A stretch of 64,000 nucleotides of DNA from Adiantum capillus-veneris (Eukaryota > Streptophyta > Polypodiopsida > Polypodiales > Pteridaceae). A program made the translations under genes and the position numbers. This document shows positions 24,692 to 34,229 of this stretch, piece after piece. The notes beneath the pieces were generated by a model. It was not told where the DNA came from and searched no databases. It worked only from the letters and a program-made list of their open reading frames with translations. Positions within the stretch are counted from its first letter, which is position 1, and the number at the start of each line of letters is the position of its first letter. Location of the stretch: assembly GCA_014529385.2 (NCBI GenBank), contig CM043962.1, positions 85,022,180 through 85,086,179 on the forward strand, in the 5' to 3' direction.

Positions 24692-25812
24692 GTTGGCTCA
24701 ATCTACAAAAACTGTCTCCTAGCAGAATTTGGTATTGATTAGCAAAATTTATGCTGCTCGTACTAGCCTAATCTGCAATCACATGTGAGTTGTGCTCCTA
24801 TTCTTCCAATTGGAAGCTAATTTCCAGCGCAATCACTTGCACTAGCCAATTTCTAGTGTACACGTTCACTTCGAGCTCCTTGATCGAATCACGGCAACTC
24901 TATCAAAATTTAGCTATAATAATAATATTCTTGGTTAAATTAATTCGATCCCAGTTCCCAACGAGATCCCAAAATCTAGCTCAAAATTCTGAGCTTCGAT
25001 GAGTTTACAATTTTGATTTGTCGATTTTCGGCTCGATTTTTTCGGCTGATCTCTGATTCGCTTTTGCGCAGTTTACCCGATTTGCGGTGTTTCCTCGGTG
25101 TGCGGTATACTTCTTGGCTTTGCTTTTGCTATTCTGGGTCTTTTTTCGGGATCGTTCTTTCTTTTTCTAGCTTTTTTGTCTTTTTCTGGCACTTCCGACG
25201 ACTTTCTTTTTATTTTTCTAAATTTTTTTGTAAAATTTTGAATTTTCTAACTTTTAAGTATTTTTATGATTTTTTTTTGAGAAAGTTTTGATTTTTTTAT
25301 TTTTATGATAATTTTCTAATTTTTTCGTGAGTTTTGGAATTTTCTATGATTTTTGGTGAATTTTTTGACCACTTTTGGATTTTTTATGCGATTGTTTTGA
25401 CTTTTTATGAATTTTCTTCTTTTTTTTTTTTTTGGTGAATTTTTATGTTTTTTTTGTAAATTTTACGATTTTTTGTGAATTTTTTTATTTTTCTAGATTT
25501 CTTTTGATTTTTTGGAAATTTTTATTCTTTTTTTGGATCTTTTATTCTCTTTTTTTAAATTTTCTCCCTTCTTTTTTTTTTCAAATAAAAATTTTTGGTG
25601 TGTTTTTTAAATTTTAGTTTAAAAATTTTTGAAACCTTTTATTTTATTAAATAAATTCAAACTTAACCAAACTAAACTAACCTATCTAAAACTCACCTGG
25701 CCGCTTACCTGTCAGCGCTGACGGCGGTTGAATGTTGCAGGGGTTGACTCCAGGAGATGGCTTGGCGCTGATTGCGACAGTGGAACGCAGGGGGAGAGTG
25801 TGCGTGCGCGTT

Positions 25813-25872
<60 letters not shown>
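25813..25872. repeat. (GT)n microsatellite
   Basis: Thirty GT units inside the element leader. Confidence 0.97.
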
Positions 25873-25874
<2 letters not shown>

Positions 25875-25944
25875 GACAGCCGGCGCGCAGCGCGGAGAGG
25901 GTAGCAGTCAGTGTGAACCGAGGCCCGAGGGGGCTAGTTTTAGC

Positions 25945-25945
<1 letters not shown>

Positions 25946-25992
<47 letters not shown>
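25946..25992. repeat. (GA)n microsatellite
   Basis: Uninterrupted GA run, followed downstream by looser GA-rich sequence. Confidence 0.97.
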
Positions 25993-25996
<4 letters not shown>

Positions 25997-28102
25997 TTAT
26001 GGCGTGTAGCAGGGCAGTCACCAGGACAGCGTGCACGGCAGTGAGAACATGTGTGTGTGTGGGGTGTGTGAGAGTAAGACAAAGGAAAATGACAGCGCTT
26101 GGCAGCGTGCTGGGCACGAGGAGAGAGAGTGAGAGTGGGCAACGGGGAGAGAGAGAGAGAGCTAGAGATAGAGAGAAAGAATAAGTTAGAGAGAGAAAAA
26201 GAGGGAAAATTAAGAGGGAGGAGAGAGAATTAGAGAGAGAGAGAGAGAGAATAATTTAAGAGAGGGAAACAGAGAGAGAGGCGAGAGAGAAAGTAAGAGG
26301 CAGAAAAAGGGATAGAGAGAGTGTGAGTTAGAGAGAGAGTAGGGGGAGGGTAGGAGGCAGTGTTCACGCATCACGGGGAAAAAGAAGAAGAGTATTTTGA
26401 TGTCGTACGAAACTATCCCAAGAGACCGTAAAGATCTATCCGACTGCTTCGAGCATCACAAAGAAGAGAGAGAAAGTCTACAAAACTCAAGCACCGAAAG
26501 GCAGTGTTCGAGAAAAGATAGGTCGAAACTCCAAATTTGACCGTCGAGTCCACACAACTGGGGAAATCTGTCGGGACGTGCATCCAAGCTCGAACTCAAC
26601 TCATCAAAGAAAATTTTTAATTTTCGTAACGCTTGAAAAAGCCAATTTTAGTATGAAATTAGAAGAAAACGCTAAAATTTGTCAAAAAATCCCAAAAATT
26701 GCCAAAAAAATCCAAAAATTCTTGGAAAATTCTAGGAACCTTAGAAAATCATCATCATTCACAACCGAGCATTTTCGACACGCAAAAAGCACAATAAAAA
26801 TAGCAAATTTTTCCAAAAACACCAATTTCGACAAAATTGTCCACCCGGCTCTAGAACATAGTAAAACGCTCAAAACTCAACCACAGAGGGCACGAATGTG
26901 AAAAAAATGATGTTGTAAATATGCACACGCAAAATAGCTCATGAAGATCGCAAAATATCAAATTTTTATGGAATTAATAAAAAATAAATGAAAAATTAGA
27001 AAAAAATTACCAAAAAATTACAAAAACTATCCAAAAAATACTTCTACAAATTCTCCACACATTGGGGAATAGTGAAGCCAAATAAAATTTCCAAAATCAC
27101 ATCAATTCAATTGCCAAACAATTTTATCAAATAAATCAAGACTAGGCAATTAAACAGGCGAAATTACCGAAAAAATCAGGTCAAAAATTGACGCAATTAG
27201 AGTGTGTAAATCCCTGTTTTGAGCACAAAAATGGAGCATTTAATCATTACACACATCAATTACGCAATCAAAACATTGAATTCACCATGCAAATTAAACA
27301 CTTTTTTAGGCACACACACACAAAAAACTTGGCAGTTTTTACCAATCTTTAAGTGCGCACACAAAAGGGTTAAATTTACCGAATTTGCAATGTGACTTCA
27401 CAAATCATTAGTTGGGCATGATCACAACACAAATCAATAATCACAATTGAAAAATCATAACGCACACATTGATTTCTAGGTGCACAAACATGGGCAAAAT
27501 AGTGCACACACACCTAAAATTAGGCATACACACACTCAATTAAAATGCACACACTTGATTTTAGTGCACACACACTTGAAATTGACCATCCAAGCATGCA
27601 ATTAGCTGAATTAAGCACCCAATTAGCAACCCACAATCATCAACTAGCAATTAAAACTTGTCAAATTCATGCGCCACCAAATCTTTAAAATTTCGACATT
27701 ACGATGGCATGAAAATGAATAATCGCAAAATTTTCAATCCATAACATCAACATTACATTGCATCATGGTGGGATCTCTACACAATGTTACACATCCTTAG
27801 ATTCTAGGGAGGTTGAGAATACCATCTTAATTACCTTTCCATTGAAGATCAATTGAATGGTCGAATGCTCCAATCCTTCATAGCAAATTAGTAAATTAGC
27901 AAAAATTAGTCAAATTATCAAGAGGTTAGTGAGAAATTAGAGTGTGTAAACACAAAATTGGCAAGATAGGATTACACATTAGAGAATTATGAACACAATG
28001 CTTCATGCACACACATCCAAAATCCACAAAAACATAAACACACAAGTGAAATTAGTGAGGGAACACATTCGATTATGCCACAATTGCACGAGCATAGGCC
28101 AT

Positions 28103-28126
28103 CGTCCCCGGCAACGGCGCCAAATG
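28103..28126 (-). promoter_or_regulatory. Primer-binding site of the non-autonomous element
   Basis: In element sense the LTR end is followed by TTTGGCGCCGTTGCCGGGGA. This is the primer-site type seen in many plant Ty3/gypsy elements. The priming tRNA was not determined. Confidence 0.7.
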
Positions 28127-28127
28127 T

Positions 28128-29046
28128 TGGGGGTCCCATCATTGCAATAGCTCCAATGACCAACAAAATTATCAATCCGTAGGGATGAGTTACCCGGCTA
28201 GGGCATGGAGACACTCACACAGTTAGTGAGCTAATCGTGGCAACACAAATGGTTAACTCTACAAGGTGAGCTTCTCAGCCTATGGAGGAGCTAAGCCGCA
28301 ATGAAGGGCAATCTCCATATCCACTTCTCTTCACCTCTAATCAACTCAATCACACACACTACGATTACAAGGTGCACACAACACTAATCCTATCATGCAA
28401 CACACTAATCGCAAGCACACACACATAAATGTATCGAGCACCACACTCCAATCAAACATACATGGACACACAAGCAAAAGAGGGAAATCACACAAGATTA
28501 GAGAGGGATTAACCACTAATTAGTTAAGATCTAGCTAATCTTAGCATCATAGGCAATCATAAGAAGCATGAGAGAGCATAGTGAAAGATAATGAATCATT
28601 GATTAGTGTTAATCAAGTCTCATGAGCAAGGAGAAGCTCAAGGACTCCATAGCAACACACCTCAATAGCTCTCACCAAAGAGTGCTCTCAACAAATGAGC
28701 TTGAGAACCCTAATTTTTTTTACACACTGCCTTATATACCTAGGGTAAAAATATGCAATTTCTGGGTGCCTAAGGCCTTTAGGGCTCCACTACTTACTGA
28801 ATCTGCAACTTAGGCACACTACTGACCTGTTCTTTACATTTTGGAACTCCCATTGAGCCCGTAACACATTAACAATATTACAATGCCTTGAAATAAATCG
28901 GGAATTTACAATATGTGACCATTTTGGGAAAACATGAAAAATGTGTAACTCCAATCTTTACTGCTTCTTTGCATTCATCCTCGATGTGCATTCGTACGTC
29001 TTTGGTCTTTAGTAGCTTTTGTTAACTGACATTGACTCAGTTAACA
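28128..29046 (-). repeat. Right (5') LTR of the non-autonomous element
   Basis: About 919 bp, matching 19,133-20,044 with a small insertion near 28,930 (GGAAAACATGAAAAATG) and scattered substitutions. Confidence 0.93.
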
Positions 29047-29051
29047 AAGAC

Positions 29052-29119
29052 CCAAATGAACTCTTAGAGTATGGCAAACACCCCGGGGGATTCACCATGA
29101 AAAACTTACTGCACCACGT
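29052..29119 (+). pseudogene. Continuation of the interrupted gene-like exon
   Basis: Immediately after the right target duplication the reading frame of 13,325-13,457 resumes (NPNELLEYGKHPGGF) and ends at CAC/GTAAGT, a consensus plant splice donor at about 29,119. The frame spans both nested insertions without a shift once the duplications are discounted. The exon was therefore open when the elements landed. Product unknown. Confidence 0.5.
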
Positions 29120-29142
29120 AAGTGCAGGGGAGGGGGTTTTTT

Positions 29143-29318
29143 TGTTGAAGATGATGAAACAGGAAACAGAAGGAAGACAGCAACTCAGAGTAGGAAGAAG
29201 ATGGAGAAGGAGAAGACACAGAGCTTGTGTACGAGATCTCTGTAGTCTCTCCTTCTCCATCTTCTTCCTACTCTGAGTTGCTGTCTTCCTTCTGTTTCCT
29301 GTTTCATCATCTTCAACA
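29143..29318. repeat. Foldback 5' terminus of Copia-3 (inverted U5/R)
   Basis: 29,143-29,210 is the exact reverse complement of 29,251-29,318, around a ~40-nt loop. The left half through 29,251 equals the reverse complement of 34,116-34,224 of the 3' LTR. The right half equals the LTR end 34,157-34,224. No U3 or TATA box is present at this end. Confidence 0.95.
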
Positions 29319-29320
29319 AT

Positions 29321-29336
29321 TGGTATCAGAGCAAGG
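29321..29336 (+). promoter_or_regulatory. Copia-3 primer-binding site
   Basis: TGGTATCAGAGCAAGG two bases after the LTR end, complementary to the initiator Met tRNA 3' end over TGGTATCAGAGC. Confidence 0.93.
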
Positions 29337-29717
29337 TGTTTTCCAGAGCCTCTACTTGCGTTTTCGCGTCCGCGCGCGCAATCGCAGTTTTCAGGCAGTT
29401 TTCGGAAAATTTGTTCGTGGGAGCATCCTCGACGTTCCGGGAGTATTCTGATCAGGCGACCTGGGGTTTTACCCCCCTTTCGAAGCCGTTCGAGCCCTCA
29501 GAATTTCGTTCTGAGCAGCGTAGCAGAAGTTACTTTTCCGAGGCGTTTAGATCAAGAGGGTGTGCTTTTTGACAGATTTTCTTCAGGTAAACAGTTCTTT
29601 TGGGAAGCAGCTTGTCTTAGCTTTGTGCTGAGATTTTGTGTAGAGTTTTGCTTGGATTGGAGAGGAGATTTGTGAATCTCTTGGAGGTTCTTTTGCTCTC
29701 TTGTGTGCATCTACAGT

Positions 29718-32700
29718 ATGGCTCAATCTACGGAGAAAGAGATTTTTGGTGCGTTTACATCCGAAGACAAATTGGATGGTACCAACTATTCTCTTTGGTC
29801 TTTTATGGCCAAAAATGTTTTGGTTGGTAAAGGATTGTGGGATTATGTATCTGGAGATGAAGTTCGTCCAGGTAGCATTGCACCTGCCACGCCTGGTCGT
29901 GGTGCAGCTGTTGGTGCAGGACCCTCACAAGTCACTCCAGAGCAAAAGAGATGGGATACTAAAGATGCACAGGCTATGGCTGTGATTGCCTTAACCATAA
30001 AGAGGACAATCACACCACATATCAGATCTTGCAGAACTTCTGAGGATGCTTGGAACACTCTGCAAGCTATGTTTGGAGGAAGAAACGCTGCCAGAATAGA
30101 GTTTTTGAAGAAACAACTTGACAAAATACAGATGGACGAAGGTGACGATATTGTCGAGCATCTTACAAAAATCAGGGATCTTAAAGAGCAATTGCTTAGC
30201 ATTGATGAAGTGATTCCAGAGAAGGACTTGGTTTCCAAAACACTCAATTCACTACCACCATCTTATTTGACTTTTCAGACTTCTTTGACTCTGTCTTTGC
30301 GAGCTAATCCTGACCCTCTTCATTTTGAAGAGTTAGTGGCTTTGCTATTGCAGGAGGATCAATCACGTAAGAACAAGTCTTTACAGGTGGATGGTATGGA
30401 TCATGCTCTTGTTGTACAGAACAAAAACAGGGGTAAAGAGAGTGCTCATCACTCCAAGTCTAGTGCAGGACAATCTTCAGAGAAGTCTAAAGGTGATTCC
30501 GACAAGTCCAAGAAGAAAGGTAAATGTCACTACTGCAAGAAACCTGGTCACTACATTAGTGAGTGTAAAAAGCGAATTGCTAAAGAAAAGAAGAAAGAGT
30601 CAAGTTTGGTTGTTTCAGCTTCTGGTGATTCTTCTACAGCTAAAGAAGAGTCTGCAAACTTTGTGCAGGATTCTTATGCTTTTGTAGTATGTTCAAATTT
30701 TTCTGCTTACAGTGTTGACAAGACACAAATGATTTGGTACTTTGATAGTGGTGCATCCAGGCATATTACTTCAAGGAAGGATTTGTTTTGTTCATTGGAT
30801 GCAACTCCAGCAGGAAAGAAGGTGACATGTGCAAATAATGCTTCTTATCCAATCAAAGGCGTTGGTAAGATTTTGATTACCATTTCAGATGGTTCAGATT
30901 TATGCTTGCCAGATGTCTTATATGTTCCAGGGATCAAGAAGAATTTGTTGTCTGTATCCTCTCTTGCAAAAAATGGTCTTCGGGTCATTTTTGAGGATGA
31001 CAGATGTGTTGTACGAGATCGAGAGAATGGTTATTCTCTTATCACTACAGGTACGCTGGAAAATGGACTATTTGTGCTAGATCATTATGAAAAGCAGATT
31101 CAGGTATGTATTGCAGAAACAAAGACTCAGGCCATGCAGAATGCTGAGTTGTGGCATGCTAGATTTGGGCATGTTAGTTATGGCAGTTTGATGACTTTAC
31201 AACGTCATAATATGGTGCATGATTTGTCTTTATTGGAGATGCCACCAAGACATGTATGTGAAGGTTGCGTTCTTGGAAAGATGCACAGATTTGCATTTTC
31301 GCAGGATGGTTCAGTTAGAGCGACACGAAAGTTGCAGCTTGTACACAGTGATGTATGTGGTCCTATGAGGACGCCATCTATAGGAAACAGCCTTTATTTT
31401 GTGACCTTCATTGATGACTTTTCCAGGTTTTGTTGGGTGTATCCACTCAAAGCAAAGTCAGATGTGTTTGCAGTTTTTCAACATTATGTCACCATGGTTG
31501 AAAATGAAACAGGTTGCAAAGTACAGACTCTTCGTACCGATCGAGGAGGTGAATACATGTCAGGTGCATTTAAGGATTTTTTGGGAAAGAAAGGCATTAA
31601 ACACCAATGCACTATGCCATACACACCACAACAGAATGGTGTTGCAGAAAGGAAGAACAGGTCTTTAATGGAGACGGCTAGATGTATGCTCAAGGCTAAG
31701 AGTTTGCCTCATAAACTATGGATGGAGGCAGTTGCTTGTGCAGCACATGTTTTGAACAGGTGTCCTACTCGTGCCTTGAAGACCATTACTGCATATGAAG
31801 CTTGGTATGACAAAAAACCTTCAGTCAGTTATCTTCGTGTTTTTGGTTGTCTTGCTTATGCTCACATCCCTCAGCAGTTACGTGGGAAGCTTGATGATAA
31901 GGCAATCAAATGTATATTTGTGGGGTACAGTAGTGGAAGTAAAGGTTATAGACTTTACAATCCTGCTACAAACAAGATTTTTGAAAGTCGTGATGTAATT
32001 TTTGCAGAAACTACTGCTCAACCTATGGTTGCTTTTGATGTACCTCATATGCAGACACATGATGTATTTGAAGGTTTGCTTCCTTCTTTTGTGGAGAATC
32101 AAGAATCACAACAGGTTGATAATCTTGATCAATCTTTTGATCAGCATGTGACACCTCATGATGTAGAGGAAATTGTGCGTGAAGAGCAAGAAGTTCTCAG
32201 GGAAGAAAGAACCTTGCCTAAATGGGTTCAGAAAACTTTGCAGGATAGCAAGTTGGATGCACCGTTGCCACGAAAAACACGTGCTGGTACTACTTTTGGC
32301 AGAGAGCAAGTAGATTTGGCTTGCTTTAGCACTCTTTGTGATGCAGATGAGCCTGATTCATTTGAACAAGCTTTAGAGTGTGTTCAGTGGAAAGATGCTA
32401 TGCAGCAAGAAATTGATTCTATTCATAAGAATCATACATGGGATCTAGTGGACTTGCCTACAGGTAAAAAGCCTATTGGTACAAAGTGGGTTTTTAAGGT
32501 AAAAAGGAAACAAGATGGTACTGTTGACAGGTACAAAGCAAGGCTTGTGGCAAAAGGCTATGCGCAACAGAAAGGCATAGATTATGATGAAACCTTTGCT
32601 CCTACTTCTCGTGCGTCCACAGTTAGATCACTAGTTGCAATTGCTGCTCATCATGGTTGGAAAGTGCATCAGTTGGATATCAAGACTGCTTTTTTGAATG

Positions 32701-33899
32701 GTGATTTGCAGGAAGAAGTTTATGTAAGTCAACCAAGTGGTTTTGTTGTAAAAGGTCAAGAGCAAAAGGTATGTAGATTGCGTAAAGCTTTGTATGGTCT
32801 CAAACAGGCTCCAAGAGCATGGTATGAGAAGATACATACTTATTTGATTGGCCAGGGATTTCAGAATAGTCCAACAGAAAGTACTTTGTATGTCAAAAAG
32901 AGAGATGGAGTTCTCATTATGCTAACACTTTATGTGGATGATATGCTTCTTACAGGCAATACTGCAGATGAAATTGAAGCGTTTAAAGATGCTTTGAGAA
33001 AAACCTTTGAGATGTCTGATCTTGGTTTGCTACATTATTACTTGGGTATTCAGTTTGTGCAATCAGAAGATGGCATATACATGTTGCAGGCAAAATATTT
33101 GCATAAAATTTTGGACAAGTTTGGTATGCAAAATTGTAAGCCAATCTCTACACCCGTAGAAACTGGATCAAAGTTGAGCATGCATGATGCTGGAGAACCT
33201 TTTGATGTACATACTTATGCAGCAGCGGTTGGTTGCTTGATATATTTGGCAGGCAACACTCGTCCAGACATTCAATTTGGGGTTTCACAAGCAAGCAGAT
33301 TTATGCACAGCCCAGGTATGCATCATTGGCAGGCTGTGAAGCGCATACTTCGTTACCTTTCAGGTACCCCTAATCTTGCCATGTTCTTTCCAAGGGGGGA
33401 TATGTATGGAAAGCACAGTTCTATGCAACTTCTTGGTTACAGCGATTCAGATTGGGCTGGTGATTTTGACACACGACATTCCACAAGTGGCAATTGTTTT
33501 TTCTTGGGAAATGCATGTATATCTTGGCTAAGCAAGAAGCAACCCACAGTGGCTACATCAACTTGTGAAGCTGAGTACAGGGCAGCTTTCACGGCAACAG
33601 TTGATTGTGTATGGATACGCAGGTTATTGGCAGATCTTTGTGAGTGTCAACAGGCACCCACTACCATTTTCACTGACAGTCAGAGTGCTATTGCAGTTGC
33701 AAGGAATCCAGTATTTCATGCAAGAACAAAGCACATAGAGGTTCACTACCACTATGTCAGGGAAAGGCTACATGCAGGGGAGATCACACTAACTTACTGT
33801 CCTACACAGGATAACATTGCAGATCTATTTACGAAGGCATTATCACGAGAAAAGTTTGAAGCTTTCCGAAAAGCTTTGGGCTTACTCTCATACACATGA
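29718..33899 (+). CDS. Copia-3 gag-pol polyprotein, intact
   Basis: An uninterrupted frame of 1,393 codons runs from ATG 29,718 (MAQSTEKEIFG) to TGA 33,899. A slightly longer in-frame start at 29,703 exists, but the start at 29,718 matches the gag N-terminus usual for the family. Gag leads with a DKLDGTNYSLW segment. The CCHC knuckle CHYCKKPGHYISEC is at residues ~270-283, and the protease DSGAS has catalytic Asp ~343. The GAG-pre-integrase HxxxH/CxxC follows near 479-525. Integrase D545, D608 and E644 give the exact D-D-35-E spacing. RT has YVDD at 1,072-1,075. RNase H carries Asp ~1,243 (DSDWAGD), CEAEY and DSQSAI. All catalytic residues appear present, so the copy is young. With no U3 at the 5' end it cannot be transcribed from its own promoter. 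Confidence 0.96.
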   Translation: MAQSTEKEIFGAFTSEDKLDGTNYSLWSFMAKNVLVGKGLWDYVSGDEVRPGSIAPATPGRGAAVGAGPSQVTPEQKRWDTKDAQAMAVIALTIKRTITPHIRSCRTSEDAWNTLQAMFGGRNAARIEFLKKQLDKIQMDEGDDIVEHLTKIRDLKEQLLSIDEVIPEKDLVSKTLNSLPPSYLTFQTSLTLSLRANPDPLHFEELVALLLQEDQSRKNKSLQVDGMDHALVVQNKNRGKESAHHSKSSAGQSSEKSKGDSDKSKKKGKCHYCKKPGHYISECKKRIAKEKKKESSLVVSASGDSSTAKEESANFVQDSYAFVVCSNFSAYSVDKTQMIWYFDSGASRHITSRKDLFCSLDATPAGKKVTCANNASYPIKGVGKILITISDGSDLCLPDVLYVPGIKKNLLSVSSLAKNGLRVIFEDDRCVVRDRENGYSLITTGTLENGLFVLDHYEKQIQVCIAETKTQAMQNAELWHARFGHVSYGSLMTLQRHNMVHDLSLLEMPPRHVCEGCVLGKMHRFAFSQDGSVRATRKLQLVHSDVCGPMRTPSIGNSLYFVTFIDDFSRFCWVYPLKAKSDVFAVFQHYVTMVENETGCKVQTLRTDRGGEYMSGAFKDFLGKKGIKHQCTMPYTPQQNGVAERKNRSLMETARCMLKAKSLPHKLWMEAVACAAHVLNRCPTRALKTITAYEAWYDKKPSVSYLRVFGCLAYAHIPQQLRGKLDDKAIKCIFVGYSSGSKGYRLYNPATNKIFESRDVIFAETTAQPMVAFDVPHMQTHDVFEGLLPSFVENQESQQVDNLDQSFDQHVTPHDVEEIVREEQEVLREERTLPKWVQKTLQDSKLDAPLPRKTRAGTTFGREQVDLACFSTLCDADEPDSFEQALECVQWKDAMQQEIDSIHKNHTWDLVDLPTGKKPIGTKWVFKVKRKQDGTVDRYKARLVAKGYAQQKGIDYDETFAPTSRASTVRSLVAIAAHHGWKVHQLDIKTAFLNGDLQEEVYVSQPSGFVVKGQEQKVCRLRKALYGLKQAPRAWYEKIHTYLIGQGFQNSPTESTLYVKKRDGVLIMLTLYVDDMLLTGNTADEIEAFKDALRKTFEMSDLGLLHYYLGIQFVQSEDGIYMLQAKYLHKILDKFGMQNCKPISTPVETGSKLSMHDAGEPFDVHTYAAAVGCLIYLAGNTRPDIQFGVSQASRFMHSPGMHHWQAVKRILRYLSGTPNLAMFFPRGDMYGKHSSMQLLGYSDSDWAGDFDTRHSTSGNCFFLGNACISWLSKKQPTVATSTCEAEYRAAFTATVDCVWIRRLLADLCECQQAPTTIFTDSQSAIAVARNPVFHARTKHIEVHYHYVRERLHAGEITLTYCPTQDNIADLFTKALSREKFEAFRKALGLLSYT

Positions 33900-33933
33900 T
33901 GATCTGCTACCTTGTACGGATTCACACTATCAC

Positions 33934-33946
33934 TACAGGGGGGATT
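33934..33946 (+). promoter_or_regulatory. Copia-3 polypurine tract
   Basis: ACAGGGGGGATT immediately precedes the 3' LTR start TGTAGACATG. Confidence 0.85.
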
Positions 33947-34224
33947 TGTAGACATGTAGTAGTGTTAGTGTGTATACGCGCTTCACCAGGGGCACTTTTC
34001 TCCCACTGGGTTTTTCCCCCTGGACATCTGGTGTGAAAGGACACCTTATCTCTTAGGGTTTCATATAAGCTTTGTAGCTCTGAGTTTGTATAAAAAATTA
34101 TTATTCCAATACAGAGAGAGACTACAGAGATCTCGTACACAAGCTCTGTGTCTTCTCCTTCTCCATCTTCTTCCTACTCTGAGTTGCTGTCTTCCTTCTG
34201 TTTCCTGTTTCATCATCTTCAACA
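33947..34224 (+). repeat. Copia-3 3' LTR
   Basis: 278 bp, TGTAGA to TCAACA. It contains TATAAAAAA at 34,089-34,097. The expected cap site ~27-30 nt later, near 34,116, coincides with the inner edge of the inverted block at the 5' terminus. Confidence 0.9.
34089..34097 (+). promoter_or_regulatory. Copia-3 TATA box
   Basis: TATAAAAAA in the 3' LTR. Only this copy remains, because the 5' LTR has no U3. Confidence 0.7.
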
Positions 34225-34229
34225 TTTTT

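Larger units (their letters stand above)
24692..28102 (-). other. Long leader of the non-autonomous element
   Basis: About 3.4 kb without a credible gene. It includes a T-rich block (25,140-25,680), (GT)n at 25,813-25,872, (GA)n at 25,946-25,992, a GA-rich purine stretch (26,120-26,350) and A-rich, CACACA-rich sequence to 28,080. Confidence 0.7.
19133..29046 (-). mobile_element. Large non-autonomous LTR retrotransposon, gypsy-like, no RT
   Basis: A 9.9-kb element on the minus strand has LTRs of about 912 bp (19,133-20,044) and 919 bp (28,128-29,046). Both start TGTTGGGGGTCCC and end CTCAGTTAACA, and flanks are AAAAC and AAGAC. A purine tract (AAGGGGGGAA in element sense) borders the left LTR, so that is the 3' LTR. 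A primer site beginning TGGCGCCGTTGCCGGGGA in element sense borders the right LTR. That motif is common in plant Ty3/gypsy elements. The body encodes only a broken gag-like plus protease-like region (24,691-21,213). No RT, RNase H or integrase was found in 8 kb. This fits a TR-GAG/LARD-type element that depends on a helper. Confidence 0.88.
29143..34224 (+). mobile_element. Copia-3: young Ty1/copia element with aberrant 5' end
   Basis: The element has an intact gag-pol, an initiator-Met primer site, a purine tract and a 278-bp 3' LTR (33,947-34,224). Instead of a matching 5' LTR it starts with a 176-bp foldback (29,143-29,318) made of the last ~109 nt of the LTR in reverse complement followed by its last ~68 nt in direct orientation. 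Flanks are TTTTT on both sides (29,138-29,142 and 34,225-34,229), consistent with normal integration, though a T run is weak evidence. It sits just after the splice donor at 29,119, so probably in an intron. Confidence 0.93.

Noticed and set aside
25705-26184. ORFs of repeated VCVCV, RERERE, THTHT or SLSLSL residues
   Set aside because: Translations of GT and GA microsatellites. The same applies to those at 10,987-11,190, 3,998-4,298, 42,037-42,222, 48,058-48,848, 51,257-51,768 and 53,610-53,952.
20045-28127. Hidden RT or integrase inside the 9.9-kb element
   Set aside because: Looked for YxDD, DSQ/IDH RNase H and DxnDx35E motifs among the reading frames on both strands and saw none.
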